Assembly (NCBI RefSeq): GCF_000153925.1
Contig: NZ_DS264376.1
Location: 1 to 64,000 of the forward strand
Length of the DNA stretch: 64,000 bases
DNA from: [Ruminococcus] torques ATCC 27756
GTDB lineage: Bacteria; Bacillota; Clostridia; Lachnospirales; Lachnospiraceae
Direction of reading: 5' to 3'
Part shown: positions 33,539 through 42,684 of the stretch, one piece after another
How positions within the stretch are numbered: the stretch's first letter is position 1
Layout: the number at the start of each line of letters is the position of its first letter
Notes under the pieces: generated by a model
Database searches by the model: none
What the model saw: only the letters and a program-made list of their open reading frames with translations
Told to the model about the DNA's origin: nothing
Made by a program: the position numbers and the translations under genes

Positions 33539-36500
33539 ATGATATCAGAAAGTTATATTAAAGACCTTCTCTTATCAATGGGTTACATAAAGAAAAATCA
33601 TATTTATGAAAAATTTTTCCCATCTGTCGATTGTTATATTAAAGTGGATTTGAAAAACAGAACAATAATCTATCCTGAAGATCGGGGAATGACGATTTCT
33701 AATAGAACGACGTGCAATTTTTCCGCTCCTGAAAATTTTGTCGTATTGGAATGTGTGACAAGGCTGTTTGACAAGGGGTATCGCCCGGAGCATTTAAATT
33801 TAGAAAAAGAGTGGACGCTGGGGCATGAGTCGAAAGGCGGACGGGCTGATATTTGCGTATCTGATCAGGAAGGGAATACGCTGTTTATTGTTGAGTGTAA
33901 AACTTACGGCAGAGAATATGAAAAGGAATATAAAAATATAGTAAATGATGGTGGCCAGTTATTCTCATATTGGCAGCAGGAAAGAAGCTGTAAGTTTCTC
34001 GTTCTTTATGCGTCGAAATATGAAGGCAAGCAGATAAAATGGGATACGGAAAGTATTGATTGTTCTGACGATGCGAATATTGTTGCTTTATCCCAAAAAG
34101 ATGACTCTATTAAATTATTTAAAAATGCACATACAGTTTCGGAATTATATTCGGTGTGGGATGAAACGTATGAAAAGCGATTTTCGGGAGATGTAATTTT
34201 CAGAGATGATTCAAGCGCATATCAAATCGGGGTAAAACCGCTTAGAAAAGCGGATCTGAAAGATTTTGCGGACAATAATAAAATTGTAAATAAGTTTGAA
34301 GAGATTTTACGTCATAATAATGTTTCGGATAAGGAAAATGCATTTAACCGTTTAGTGGCTCTGTTTATTTGTAAATTAGTCGATGAGATTCAAAAAGATA
34401 TGGAGGAGATCGTAGATTTTCAGTACAAAGTCGGCACGGATACTTACGAAAGTTTGCAGGACAGGCTTCAGCGTCTACATAAAGAAGGCATGGAAAAATT
34501 TATGAAAGAAGAAATTTTTTATGTGCCTGATGACTATGCCGAAAATTTAGTTCGTCAATATACCGGACAAGAGAGAAAAAATATGATCGCTCATCTGAAA
34601 CATACGCTGCGTATATTGAAATTTTATACAAACAATGATTTTGCGTTCAAAGACGTTCACAACGAACAATTATTTTTACAAAACGGTAAAATATTAGTAG
34701 AAGTTGTTCAGTTGTTTGAAAAATTCAGAATAATAGGATCTGAAAATCTTCAGATGTTAGGAGATTTGTTTGAACAACTGCTCAGCAAAGGCTTTAAGCA
34801 GAATGAAGGTCAGTTTTTTACTCCTGTTCCGATCACAAGATTTATATGGAACAGTCTGCCCGTCGAGAAAATACTTAAAACCGAAGAAGGTGCGGGCTTG
34901 CCGAAGATCATCGATTATGCCTGCGGAGCCGGACATTTTTTGACGGAAGGGTTTGAAGCTGTCTCAGCATGTGTTAAGGCAAATGATAGTTTAAGAGAGC
35001 TTGACCGATCTTTTGCCGAGAACAATATTTTCGGGATTGAGAAAGATTACAGATTAGCCCGCGTATCTAAGATCTCGCTGTTTATGCATGGTGCAGGCGA
35101 GGGAAATATTATATTCGGAGACGGTCTGGAAAACTATCCTGACAAAAATATAAAACCGAATACATTTGACATTTTAGTAGCGAATCCTCCGTATTCTGTA
35201 TCTGCGTTTAAGCCCCATTTAAAGCTTAAAAATAATTCGTTTTCTATATTAGATACTATTTCAAATAACGGATCTGAAATAGAAACATTATTTGTCGAGA
35301 GGATTTCCCAGCTTTTGAAACCGAACGCAGTGGCGGCGGTTATTTTGCCGAGCAGTATATTGAATAAGGAAAATGAAAGTTTTATCTGCGCAAGGGAATC
35401 TATATTAAAGAATTTCAAGATAAGGGCGATCGTTCTTATGGGAAATAAGACGTTTGGCGCGACAGGAACGAATACGGTTGTGTTGTTTCTGGAAAAATAT
35501 AATGAACCGCCGAAAAAAGCCGATTTGATCGAAGACAGCATCGACGCTGTTTTTAACGGATGTAATTTGGACGGATGGGAAGACAAAGCGATATTGGAAC
35601 AGTATTTGAAAAAGATCGACGTAAGTTCTGAAGTCTATGAACGGTTCTTATCAGAAGCGGTTGATATCGGCGATATAGAAGATAAATATTTTTTAAAGTA
35701 TAAAGAAGCTTTTTTGGCATTATCAAAAACGAAAGAAAAGCAGAAACAAAAGACGTTCGGTAAATTATCAGAAAAAGAGCAGAAAAAACTGCTGACAAAG
35801 CAGTATTATCAATATGTAAAAAAGATAGAACGGGAAAAAATGAAATATTTCTCTTTTGTTTATGATCAAAGGACATTGATCGTGGCAGCTCCGGATGATA
35901 ACAAAGGTCAGGAGAAGTTTTTAGGTTATAAATGGAGCAATCGAAAGGGGCAGGAAGGAATACAGATCATAGATGAAGGCGGGATGCTGTATGATGCGGA
36001 AAACAGGATGTCTGATCGTACGATTGCAAGTCTGATCCGAAAAATGTTTAACGGAGAGGAAGTGTCTTTAGATGATCTGGAAGAGTATTATTATTATCTT
36101 CATACGAAAGATATGATCAGTTTTAGCGAGGTGTATTTTAACAAAGCTATAAAAACTACGAAGACGCGGCTTCTGAAAGATGATCCGGGCCTGACGGTAT
36201 ATTCCCTTTCTGATGAAAAGACGTTTGATATAACGATCGGAGACCGGGTTTTGTCGGAAGAGATCGTTTCCGGAGGAAGAGTGCCTGTTTACAGCGCGAA
36301 TGTGTATGAAGAGTTTGGCAGGATCGACAAAGAAAATATGAAAGATTACAGCCGTCCTTCGGTGATATGGGGAATCGACGGTGATTGGATGGTGAATATC
36401 ATTCCGGCCGGTGTGCCTTTTTATCCTACGGATCATTGCGGCGTGTTAAGGATCAAAACCGAAAAAATCCTTCCCGAATATATGATGTATGCGCTTCAGG

Positions 36501-37258
36501 CTGAAGGTGAATATGAAAGGTTTTCCAGAAACAACAGAGCTTCCGCACAAAGGATCAGATCGTTGGTTGTTCAGGCGCCGGAAACAAAGATCCAGAAGAA
36601 TATAATCGATGAGCTTAAAGCGTTAGATGATAAGATAAACGGACAAAATGCTGAAATTGAAAAATACGAGAATAGTATCAGGACAAAATTTGATCAAATA
36701 TTTCATTTGGAGGAGTTTATTTCCGATGGAGTATTTTCAAAGTATGAAGGGTATTCCGTAGAGGATTTATGTATTGACGGGAGAGGCAGAGTGATCAATC
36801 AGCAGTATATAGAAAATCATAAAGGTCCATATCCGGTATATTCTTCTCAGACAACAAACGACGGTATATTCGGATCTATTGATACGTTTGATTTTGACGG
36901 AGAGTATATTACGTGGACGACTGACGGCGCGAAAGCAGGAACTGTTTTTTACAGAAACGGAAAATTCAACTGTACAAATGTATGTGGAACACTGAAAGCA
37001 AAAAACGATAAGGTAAATATGAGATATCTGGCATATTTGTTGAATCGGATCGCTTATAAGTTTGTAAGTCGTGTGGGAAATAATAAGCTGATGAATGACG
37101 CTATGAAGAAAATCGTAGTACCTGTTCCGACAAGACAACTGCAGGACGAGTTTGCTGATTTTGTGCAGTCCGTTGAGAAATCGAAGTTTGAATGTATCGG
37201 TAAAAAGGAAAAGTTTGAAATTGAAAAGGATGCTTTTGTCCATAAATATTTCAGGTGA
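33539..37258 (+). CDS. Single-chain restriction-modification-specificity protein (type IIG / fused type I-like)
   Basis: The 1239 aa chain combines three functions. Residues about 95-125 hold a PD-(D/E)XK-like nuclease motif (GGRADICV...VECKTYG). Residues about 300-640 are an HsdM-type N6-adenine methyltransferase with SAM motif ACGAGHFLTEG (about 460) and catalytic NPPYS (about 547). Residues about 895-1055 and 1067-1239 are two HsdS-like target-recognition domains, each with a GRxPVYSxN or GPYPVYSSQ-type start. One protein thus cuts and methylates at a bipartite site. It is adjacent to the STING and AbiE genes, making this a defence cluster. The methylase and TRD motifs look intact. Confidence 0.87.
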   Translation: MISESYIKDLLLSMGYIKKNHIYEKFFPSVDCYIKVDLKNRTIIYPEDRGMTISNRTTCNFSAPENFVVLECVTRLFDKGYRPEHLNLEKEWTLGHESKGGRADICVSDQEGNTLFIVECKTYGREYEKEYKNIVNDGGQLFSYWQQERSCKFLVLYASKYEGKQIKWDTESIDCSDDANIVALSQKDDSIKLFKNAHTVSELYSVWDETYEKRFSGDVIFRDDSSAYQIGVKPLRKADLKDFADNNKIVNKFEEILRHNNVSDKENAFNRLVALFICKLVDEIQKDMEEIVDFQYKVGTDTYESLQDRLQRLHKEGMEKFMKEEIFYVPDDYAENLVRQYTGQERKNMIAHLKHTLRILKFYTNNDFAFKDVHNEQLFLQNGKILVEVVQLFEKFRIIGSENLQMLGDLFEQLLSKGFKQNEGQFFTPVPITRFIWNSLPVEKILKTEEGAGLPKIIDYACGAGHFLTEGFEAVSACVKANDSLRELDRSFAENNIFGIEKDYRLARVSKISLFMHGAGEGNIIFGDGLENYPDKNIKPNTFDILVANPPYSVSAFKPHLKLKNNSFSILDTISNNGSEIETLFVERISQLLKPNAVAAVILPSSILNKENESFICARESILKNFKIRAIVLMGNKTFGATGTNTVVLFLEKYNEPPKKADLIEDSIDAVFNGCNLDGWEDKAILEQYLKKIDVSSEVYERFLSEAVDIGDIEDKYFLKYKEAFLALSKTKEKQKQKTFGKLSEKEQKKLLTKQYYQYVKKIEREKMKYFSFVYDQRTLIVAAPDDNKGQEKFLGYKWSNRKGQEGIQIIDEGGMLYDAENRMSDRTIASLIRKMFNGEEVSLDDLEEYYYYLHTKDMISFSEVYFNKAIKTTKTRLLKDDPGLTVYSLSDEKTFDITIGDRVLSEEIVSGGRVPVYSANVYEEFGRIDKENMKDYSRPSVIWGIDGDWMVNIIPAGVPFYPTDHCGVLRIKTEKILPEYMMYALQAEGEYERFSRNNRASAQRIRSLVVQAPETKIQKNIIDELKALDDKINGQNAEIEKYENSIRTKFDQIFHLEEFISDGVFSKYEGYSVEDLCIDGRGRVINQQYIENHKGPYPVYSSQTTNDGIFGSIDTFDFDGEYITWTTDGAKAGTVFYRNGKFNCTNVCGTLKAKNDKVNMRYLAYLLNRIAYKFVSRVGNNKLMNDAMKKIVVPVPTRQLQDEFADFVQSVEKSKFECIGKKEKFEIEKDAFVHKYFR

Positions 37259-37290
37259 ATATATTTTTGACTGCCGCAAAGGAGATTGTT

Positions 37291-38460
37291 TTGAAGAAAG
37301 AAGAAAAAAGATTAATTGAAATCATCAGAGATGTACTGGCGGGGAAAAACAAGTCCGAGTGGTCGATGCAGATTTCAAAAGAGGAAATCGAACGTGTGAT
37401 AAAGTGTGCAAGAGTACACGGAGTCTTACCGTTTTTGCAGGAATGTCCTGTATTTATGGAGGAACCGTATCGGGAAAAACTGTTTTTTTATTTGAAAGAT
37501 TATGCATACAAAGACGCGCAGCAGGCGTATGCGGCAGAGACGTTGTTTGAGTTGTTTGAAAAAAACGGGATTTATTGTATGCCATTGAAAGGAATACGGA
37601 CAAAGCAGTTTTATCCGTACCCGGAATTTCGTACGATGGGAGATCTGGATATTTTATATAAAGAAGATCAGACAAAGAAATTAAAACAGGTTATGCAGGA
37701 TGCCGGATACAAGTTCGGGGGATATAACATCAAGCATGACGAATATGAAAAAGACGGCGTGACGATTGAAATGCACAGAGATGTTCTGTTCAGACTGACC
37801 AATGCATACGACTATTTTGCTGATATTTGGGAGCGGGCAATTCATGCAAAAGGGAAACAGTATATATATGAAATGAGTTTGGAAGATCATTACTTGCATT
37901 CGGTGTGCCATCTTGCCGAGCATTTTGTGAGAGGCGGCATCGGAATCCGAATGGTTCTTGATATTTATATTTTGTCGGAAACGCCACGAATGGATAAAGC
38001 ATATGTGCAGCGGCAGCTCAAAGCTTTGAAACTTCAGAAGTTTGAGGAGAATATCAGGTCTTTGGCACAGCTTTGGTTTTCGGATGATGAGAAAACTGTG
38101 AGAACGGAAGTATCGGATGAACTGGAAAACTATGCTTTGTCAGGCGGTATTTTCGGCAGCAGGGAAACAGCGCGCAGGAACGGAACTGTGCTGTATGAAT
38201 CAAAGAACAAGTTTGTAAAACAGTTGGTCTTTCCGTCTTATGAGGTGATGAAGACATCTTGTCCGTGGCTGAAAACACCGATTTTGCTTCCGGCTGCGTG
38301 GTTGGTTAGATATAAAAGAGCATTGACAGCAAGCAGGGGAAATATAGGATATCATATTGAAAGAGCAAAAACTTTTGACCGTGTTGAAGATCAGGAGCAA
38401 AAAGAACGGTGTCAGTTTTTTGAAAGATGCGGTTTAGAAGACGTTTCGGAGAATTTTTGA
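37291..38460 (+). CDS. Nucleotidyltransferase family protein (NTP_transf_5-like)
   Basis: The key motif is LKGIRTKQFYP...RTMGDLDILY, with the paired acidic residues of the nucleotidyltransferase fold, followed by a helical C-terminal half (DHYLHSVCHLAEHFVRGGIGIRMVLDIYIL). This is the NTP_transf_5 family, found in lasso-peptide and polysaccharide clusters, where it may transfer a nucleotide or sugar to a small acceptor. The start is TTG 37291, with GGAG 6 nt upstream, giving 389 aa; the frame extends 12 codons further up into the end of the RM gene. It heads a five-gene cassette running to 41109. Confidence 0.8.
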   Translation: MKKEEKRLIEIIRDVLAGKNKSEWSMQISKEEIERVIKCARVHGVLPFLQECPVFMEEPYREKLFFYLKDYAYKDAQQAYAAETLFELFEKNGIYCMPLKGIRTKQFYPYPEFRTMGDLDILYKEDQTKKLKQVMQDAGYKFGGYNIKHDEYEKDGVTIEMHRDVLFRLTNAYDYFADIWERAIHAKGKQYIYEMSLEDHYLHSVCHLAEHFVRGGIGIRMVLDIYILSETPRMDKAYVQRQLKALKLQKFEENIRSLAQLWFSDDEKTVRTEVSDELENYALSGGIFGSRETARRNGTVLYESKNKFVKQLVFPSYEVMKTSCPWLKTPILLPAAWLVRYKRALTASRGNIGYHIERAKTFDRVEDQEQKERCQFFERCGLEDVSENF

Positions 38461-38516
38461 TAAAATACAAAATGAGATTTTAGACACAGTGATAACAGGA
38501 TTACTTAAGGAGCGTT

Positions 38517-39506
38517 ATGAGAAATAAGAAAATACAGATTTTGCTCGTATTTGTTTTGGCAATCGGACTTTTCGGTCTGCTTTTCTATTGGAGATACGGG
38601 GAAAAAAAGCAGATGGAGAGCTTAAACGGGTTGCAGGAAACGTACAAGGAGTATGATAAAAAGATCCGAGAGATACGCAATGACATGGAAAATAAAAAAG
38701 CAGAAGTGAATGATATTGAGAAACCGGCGAACGTAATTCTTGCATTTTCAGAGGAAGATCAGGAACTGATGGATCGGATCGTTCCGGCTCTTGAAGGCAG
38801 AGGGATACAGGCCACTCTTGTTTTGAAAAACACAGCGGAGCATCATCAGGAAACAGTGACGTATTTAGGACAGCAAGGCTGGGATTTCGCTTTTGGAGGT
38901 GAGATCGGGGAGGAGAAAGACGCTTATATAGAAATGCTGAAAAGTACTGTCAAACAATACGAAGAAAGTACGGGAAAGATTGCGGGCGCCTATTTTTTTA
39001 ACGGTAAGGAATATGGAAGAGGAAGCAAGATTTTATATCCGCATTTTACAGAAATGGATTTTAAGATCGGGGTGGCTTTTGCGAAAGATGCATCTTCTTT
39101 GAAGCATGGAAAAAATACAGATTACAATATGGAGATAGAAGAATGCCAGAATATTTCCATGCGTGAAGATATGGAAACGATCGAAAATATTTTGGATCAG
39201 GTCATAGAAGCGAGAAGCGTAGTTGTTTTATCGGATTTTAGTTTGGAACGGCAGATGGAGATTGCAGGCGAGGCTTCGCTGGAGCATTTTGAGGAAATAC
39301 TTGATCTGCTCTTACAAAAACAAAGTGAAAGTGATCTTGTAGTCGGAAGCGTTACATGTTATGAAGGAACTTTAGAAGACAGAGCGAACAGAATAGAACA
39401 GCGTCGTCAGAAATATTCGGAATACGAACAGAAGTGTCTGGAAGAAATCGAACAGTTAACAAAACAGCGTGATGAAGCGCTTGAAAAACAAGAAGTGAAA
39501 AAATAG
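38517..39506 (+). CDS. Membrane-anchored polysaccharide-deacetylase-like protein, catalytic residues missing
   Basis: There is one N-terminal membrane helix (about 7-24), a short coiled coil (about 30-60), then a domain laid out like a NodB/polysaccharide deacetylase (NVILAFSEEDQELMDRIVPALEGRGIQATLVL). The metal-binding Asp pair is replaced by Ser-Glu-Glu and the HxxxH motif is not visible, so it is probably a pseudoenzyme. The C-terminal 60 residues form another coiled coil. The length is 329 aa. AAGGAG precedes the ATG. The extracytoplasmic location suggests a scaffolding role in the cassette. Confidence 0.6.
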   Translation: MRNKKIQILLVFVLAIGLFGLLFYWRYGEKKQMESLNGLQETYKEYDKKIREIRNDMENKKAEVNDIEKPANVILAFSEEDQELMDRIVPALEGRGIQATLVLKNTAEHHQETVTYLGQQGWDFAFGGEIGEEKDAYIEMLKSTVKQYEESTGKIAGAYFFNGKEYGRGSKILYPHFTEMDFKIGVAFAKDASSLKHGKNTDYNMEIEECQNISMREDMETIENILDQVIEARSVVVLSDFSLERQMEIAGEASLEHFEEILDLLLQKQSESDLVVGSVTCYEGTLEDRANRIEQRRQKYSEYEQKCLEEIEQLTKQRDEALEKQEVKK

Positions 39507-39561
39507 AGGGAGTTTTCTCGGAAAAAGGACAGATTAGATTTGTGATTCGGGAGGAAGTACA

Positions 39562-40275
39562 GTGGGGATTTATGAATTTGCAGGATGTGTTGTATCTTAT
39601 GAACCGCTTTACGGTCTGCTTCGGCGGCGTATGGAGACGTATCGGTCGGATACAGAGGGGCAGCCTGATATAACGCTTGACGGTACGAAAGAAGATTATG
39701 AAAAACTGAGAAAGCAATATCCGCACCTGTCTATAGAAGAGTGTGAATATAGTTGTGCCGGAGCTGAATTTTATATGAAACTGTTAAAACATCAAGGGTT
39801 TATGATCCATGCTTCGGCAGTAGAAAAAGAGGGAAAAGCCTATCTTTTTTCGGCTCCGAGCGGAACAGGGAAATCTACGCATGCGCAGCTTTGGCGGCAG
39901 ACGTTCAAAGGAGAACCGATTCGGATCATTAACGATGACAAGCCCGCAGTTTGTCTGCAAAACGGCGTATTTTATGCATGCGGGACTCCGTTCAGCGGGA
40001 AAACCGATAAAAATGAGAATCGCAAAGCGCCGATACAAGGACTTTGTATGCTGCATAGAGGAAAAACAAATAAAATACAGAAGATTACTTCGGGGGAAGC
40101 TCTTCCTCTGATATTGCCGCAGACATTATTTTACGGAGATGAAGAAGAGACGAATTTGCTGCTCTCTTTTTTAGATCGTTTTTTACAGTCTGTTCCGGTT
40201 TACAAAATGGAGTGTACTATGGAAGAAGAAGCGGCTAAGACGGCATATTTTTGTATGAAAGGAGAAGAAAAATGA
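39562..40275 (+). CDS. HPr-kinase-like protein
   Basis: The 237 aa protein matches the C-terminal kinase core of HPr kinase/phosphorylase without the N-terminal regulatory domain. It contains FMIHASAVEKEGKAYLFSAP, the P-loop APSGTGKSTHA and INDDKPAV with the acidic pair. Similar stand-alone proteins occur in lasso-peptide clusters, where they phosphorylate the peptide, and in PqqD-containing cassettes. The GTG start has GGGAGGAAG upstream. It overlaps the PqqD-like gene by 4 nt (ATGA). Confidence 0.82.
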   Translation: MGIYEFAGCVVSYEPLYGLLRRRMETYRSDTEGQPDITLDGTKEDYEKLRKQYPHLSIEECEYSCAGAEFYMKLLKHQGFMIHASAVEKEGKAYLFSAPSGTGKSTHAQLWRQTFKGEPIRIINDDKPAVCLQNGVFYACGTPFSGKTDKNENRKAPIQGLCMLHRGKTNKIQKITSGEALPLILPQTLFYGDEEETNLLLSFLDRFLQSVPVYKMECTMEEEAAKTAYFCMKGEEK

Positions 40276-40553
40276 AGATAAAAATAAAAGAAGGTTTTTT
40301 GCTTCGCAAGGTGGCAGGAGATCATGTCGTAGTTCCGGTCGGTGAAGCGGGAAAAGTATTTCACGGGATGATCCGGTTAAATGATACAGGCGCATTTTTG
40401 TGGGAACAGTGCCGAAAGGAAACGACGAAGGAACAGGTTTTACAGGCAATGGCAGAAAAATACGAAGTTGATGAAAGCGTTGCGGCCGATGATTTGGACC
40501 GCTTTTTACAACAACTGCGAAATGCGGAAATATTGGAAGAAACAAATGAGTGA
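40272..40553 (+). CDS. PqqD-like peptide-chaperone protein
   Basis: At 93 aa this is the size of PqqD/RRE proteins that hold a RiPP precursor peptide for modifying enzymes. It has the typical layout: a basic beta-strand start (GFLLRKVAGDHVVVPVG), LNDTGAFLWEQC, and a helical end (AADDLDRFLQQLRNAEIL). It lies between the HPr-kinase-like gene (4 nt overlap) and the peptidase gene (8 nt overlap), so all three are translationally coupled. No precursor peptide gene was found next to it. Confidence 0.85.
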   Translation: MKIKIKEGFLLRKVAGDHVVVPVGEAGKVFHGMIRLNDTGAFLWEQCRKETTKEQVLQAMAEKYEVDESVAADDLDRFLQQLRNAEILEETNE

Positions 40554-41109
40554 ATTTAAAACAGAAAAATGTGAGGATAGTAAAAAAGAAGATAAACAGG
40601 AAAGTAAACAGGAAAGTAAACAAGAGGGTAAAAAGGAAGAAGGCAGGGAAGATAAGAATTTGAAAAGCCGTGGATTAGAAGAAATCCTGAAAGAGCAGGG
40701 GAAGCTGGTTCTTACGGCTGAGGGAAACAGCATGCTGCCATGTATCCGCCCGAAAAAGGACGTATTGATCTTAGAACCTGTAAAAGAAGAGGTTTGTCGT
40801 CATCAAGTAATCTTGTATCGAAGAGAGAACGGCGCTTATGTATTGCACAGAGTGATGGAAAATTCGGATCATAATAGTTACGTTCTTTGCGGAGATAATC
40901 AGTATCGGAAAGAATATGGCGTGCAGCCGGAGCAGATTCTGGCTGCGCTGACCGGATTTTACAGAGGGAATCAGTATATAGATTGTGAAAAAAATAAAAA
41001 ATATAAACAATACGTAAAGTTATGGTGCAGTCCGCTGTTTCCGAGACGGTGTGCCGTATGGGCAGTAAAAGCGGTGATGAAAATACGAAGCCGGGCAAGC
41101 AAAAGATGA
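40546..41109 (+). CDS. S24/S26-type signal peptidase-like protein
   Basis: The conserved GNSMLPCIRP contains the catalytic Ser, and VLHRVM has His where SipW/ER-type signal peptidases use His in place of Lys. LCGDNQYRKEYGV is the conserved third box. The N-terminal 45 residues are a highly charged low-complexity stretch of KQESKQE-like repeats, unusual for this family. There is no clear N-terminal membrane helix, so it may act in the cytoplasm or be membrane-associated through its C-terminal part. It has 187 aa from ATG 40546, overlapping the PqqD-like gene. Confidence 0.78.
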   Translation: MSEFKTEKCEDSKKEDKQESKQESKQEGKKEEGREDKNLKSRGLEEILKEQGKLVLTAEGNSMLPCIRPKKDVLILEPVKEEVCRHQVILYRRENGAYVLHRVMENSDHNSYVLCGDNQYRKEYGVQPEQILAALTGFYRGNQYIDCEKNKKYKQYVKLWCSPLFPRRCAVWAVKAVMKIRSRASKR

Positions 41110-41148
41110 GTCGGCGCGGCACAATAATGAGTTGGAACAGGCGGATGC

Positions 41149-41259
41149 CTACTCCAGAATCTCTTTTGCATTTTCAGCGGTAATGCCGCATATTTCGGCA
41201 ATGGATTTATAAGATTCTCCGCGGGAAGCAAGGCGGAAGTATCGAATATTATATCTCGT
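41149..41259 (-). pseudogene. Short helix-turn-helix-like remnant behind the XRE gene
   Basis: On the minus strand a startless frame reads IRYFRLASRGESYKSIAE then ICGITAENAKEILE and a stop. It looks like an HTH segment. It overlaps the end of the XRE gene in the +1 frame, so it is either the shifted C-terminus of that regulator or the tail of a lost gene. The rest of 41110-41248 shows nothing else. Confidence 0.3.
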
Positions 41260-41506
41260 CTTCTTTTCCGTCGATGAGATAATCGTATGAAACGTGGAAA
41301 ATCTCAGAGAGTGCTTTTAGCTCCACATCTGTGACATAGCGTTTATTTGTTTCGATTCTTGTAATGACGTTTTTATCCATATCATAGCCGTTTAATTGAA
41401 GCTGATAAGCTAAAAGCCGCTGCGACATATTATGCTTCTCTCGAAGTTTGATGAGTCTTTTACTGATCAGATTTTTTTCTCCGGTAGATGTTCTTGGTTT
41501 CGGCAT
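41249..41506 (-). CDS. XRE-family helix-turn-helix regulator
   Basis: This is an 85 aa DNA-binding protein of Cro/CI fold: LREKHNMSQRLLAYQLQ (helices 2-3), DKNVITRIETNKRYVTDVELKALSEIF, then DYLIDGKED. The start at 41506 follows AAAGGAA on the minus strand; the frame above it has no ribosome site. It faces away from the phospholipase-like gene, and the intergenic region holds a dyad motif that recurs upstream of the gene at 49906, so it may regulate all three. Confidence 0.87.
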   Translation of the reverse strand: MPKPRTSTGEKNLISKRLIKLREKHNMSQRLLAYQLQLNGYDMDKNVITRIETNKRYVTDVELKALSEIFHVSYDYLIDGKEDEI

Positions 41507-41538
41507 AAGTATATTCCTTTCTGAGAACGGTGCGCTTG

Positions 41539-41615
41539 AAAATGTCTCATTTTCTGCACTTTTTATTGATTTTACAAGGGAAAAGATCTGCGCGGGGTTG
41601 TAAAAGTGATACAAA
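41539..41615 (+). promoter_or_regulatory. Two-part motif between XRE and phospholipase-like genes (copy 1)
   Basis: Part A is the perfect dyad GAAAATG-TCT-CATTTTC around 41538-41554. Part B (41596-41615) contains TTGTA-N7-TACAA. The same two parts occur at 49799-49877 with nearly equal spacing (57 versus 59 bases start to start). Part B is identical over 20 bases between copies. Confidence 0.55.
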
Positions 41616-41741
41616 ATATCGGATATCGAACGAGAAGTTTGCAAAAATTTAACATATCAAACGGAGTGTAATTCTGGATTTTTTGTCTTGAATATGTGAT
41701 AATAAAATTAAAAGAAAAAGTACGTGAAAAGAGGAAGATTT

Positions 41742-42563
41742 ATGCCTACGACATATGCACATTACAAATTTGGAAAAGAAGTGATCAGCGCGCTTCCGAG
41801 GCCGCTTCGCAGCACAGTTGAGAATCACAGAGAATTATTTGATATCGGACTTCATGGTCCTGATATTCTTTTTTATTATCATCCGATGAAGAGAAATACA
41901 GTGAACGGTCAGGGATATGACCTTCATGATAAGCCGGCGGATCTGTTTTTCCGCCACGCTGCGGAAACTGTGAAAAAAGCGGAAGATCCGGCAGCGGCAA
42001 GAGCATATATTTACGGTGTCATCTGTCATTTTGCTTTAGACAGTGAGTGCCATCCGTATGTTGAGAAGATGATCCATGAAAGCGGAATCAGCCATTCGGA
42101 GATCGAGATGGAGTTTGACCGGCTTCTCTTAAAGGAAGATTATATTAATCCTGTGCGTTATCTTGCCACAAAGCATATCCGTCCGACGAAGGAGAACGGG
42201 GCGGTCATAGCGCCGTTTTTTGAAGATCTGACAGCAGAGACGGTACAAAAAGCTTTGAAAGGGATGATTATGTATCATAAGCTTTTGCTGGCGCCCGGCG
42301 CGGTAAAAAGGAAGATCCTTTTCGGCGGAATGCGGCTATCAGGGCAGTATGATTCTCTGCATGGGATGGTTATGAGTCTTGAACCGAATCCGGCGTGTAA
42401 AGAGTACTGTCGTCTTTTAAAAAGGCTGTTTGCCGGGGCAGTTCCGCTGGCGGCGGGATTGATCATCCGTTACCAGAAAGTTTTGTTTGAGGGAGACGAA
42501 ATTCCGGAACGTTTTACAAGAACGTTCGGCGCAGGTGAGGGATGGAAAGATCTGCCTTTATAA
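41742..42563 (+). CDS. Zinc-dependent phospholipase C family protein
   Basis: The 273 aa protein has the histidine/aspartate pattern of the PF00882 family: MPTTYAHYKFG, DIGLHGPDILFYY, FFRHAAE, ICHFALDSECHPYV, HSEIEMEFD. It has no signal peptide, so it is probably cytoplasmic and its substrate is unclear. The start at 41742 follows GAGGAAG. An extended -10 (TGT-GATAAT, 41695-41703) may be its promoter, although the -35 is weak. Confidence 0.85.
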   Translation: MPTTYAHYKFGKEVISALPRPLRSTVENHRELFDIGLHGPDILFYYHPMKRNTVNGQGYDLHDKPADLFFRHAAETVKKAEDPAAARAYIYGVICHFALDSECHPYVEKMIHESGISHSEIEMEFDRLLLKEDYINPVRYLATKHIRPTKENGAVIAPFFEDLTAETVQKALKGMIMYHKLLLAPGAVKRKILFGGMRLSGQYDSLHGMVMSLEPNPACKEYCRLLKRLFAGAVPLAAGLIIRYQKVLFEGDEIPERFTRTFGAGEGWKDLPL

Positions 42564-42684
42564 ACAGGCGATAAGCTAAAGCAAAACATGAGCCGAAGAC
42601 CGGGCAGATGTGGAAAGGATGCGGTACAGCCGTCATGCGGTTCGGGTCTGGCGATGGCAGAATGAGGGAAAGGGAGACAAGGCG

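Noticed and set aside
37291..41109. A lasso-peptide biosynthesis cluster
   Set aside because: No precursor, asparagine-synthetase-type cyclase, transglutaminase-like protease or exporter is present in the cassette. The AsnB-like gene at 13.9 kb belongs to the capsule chain.
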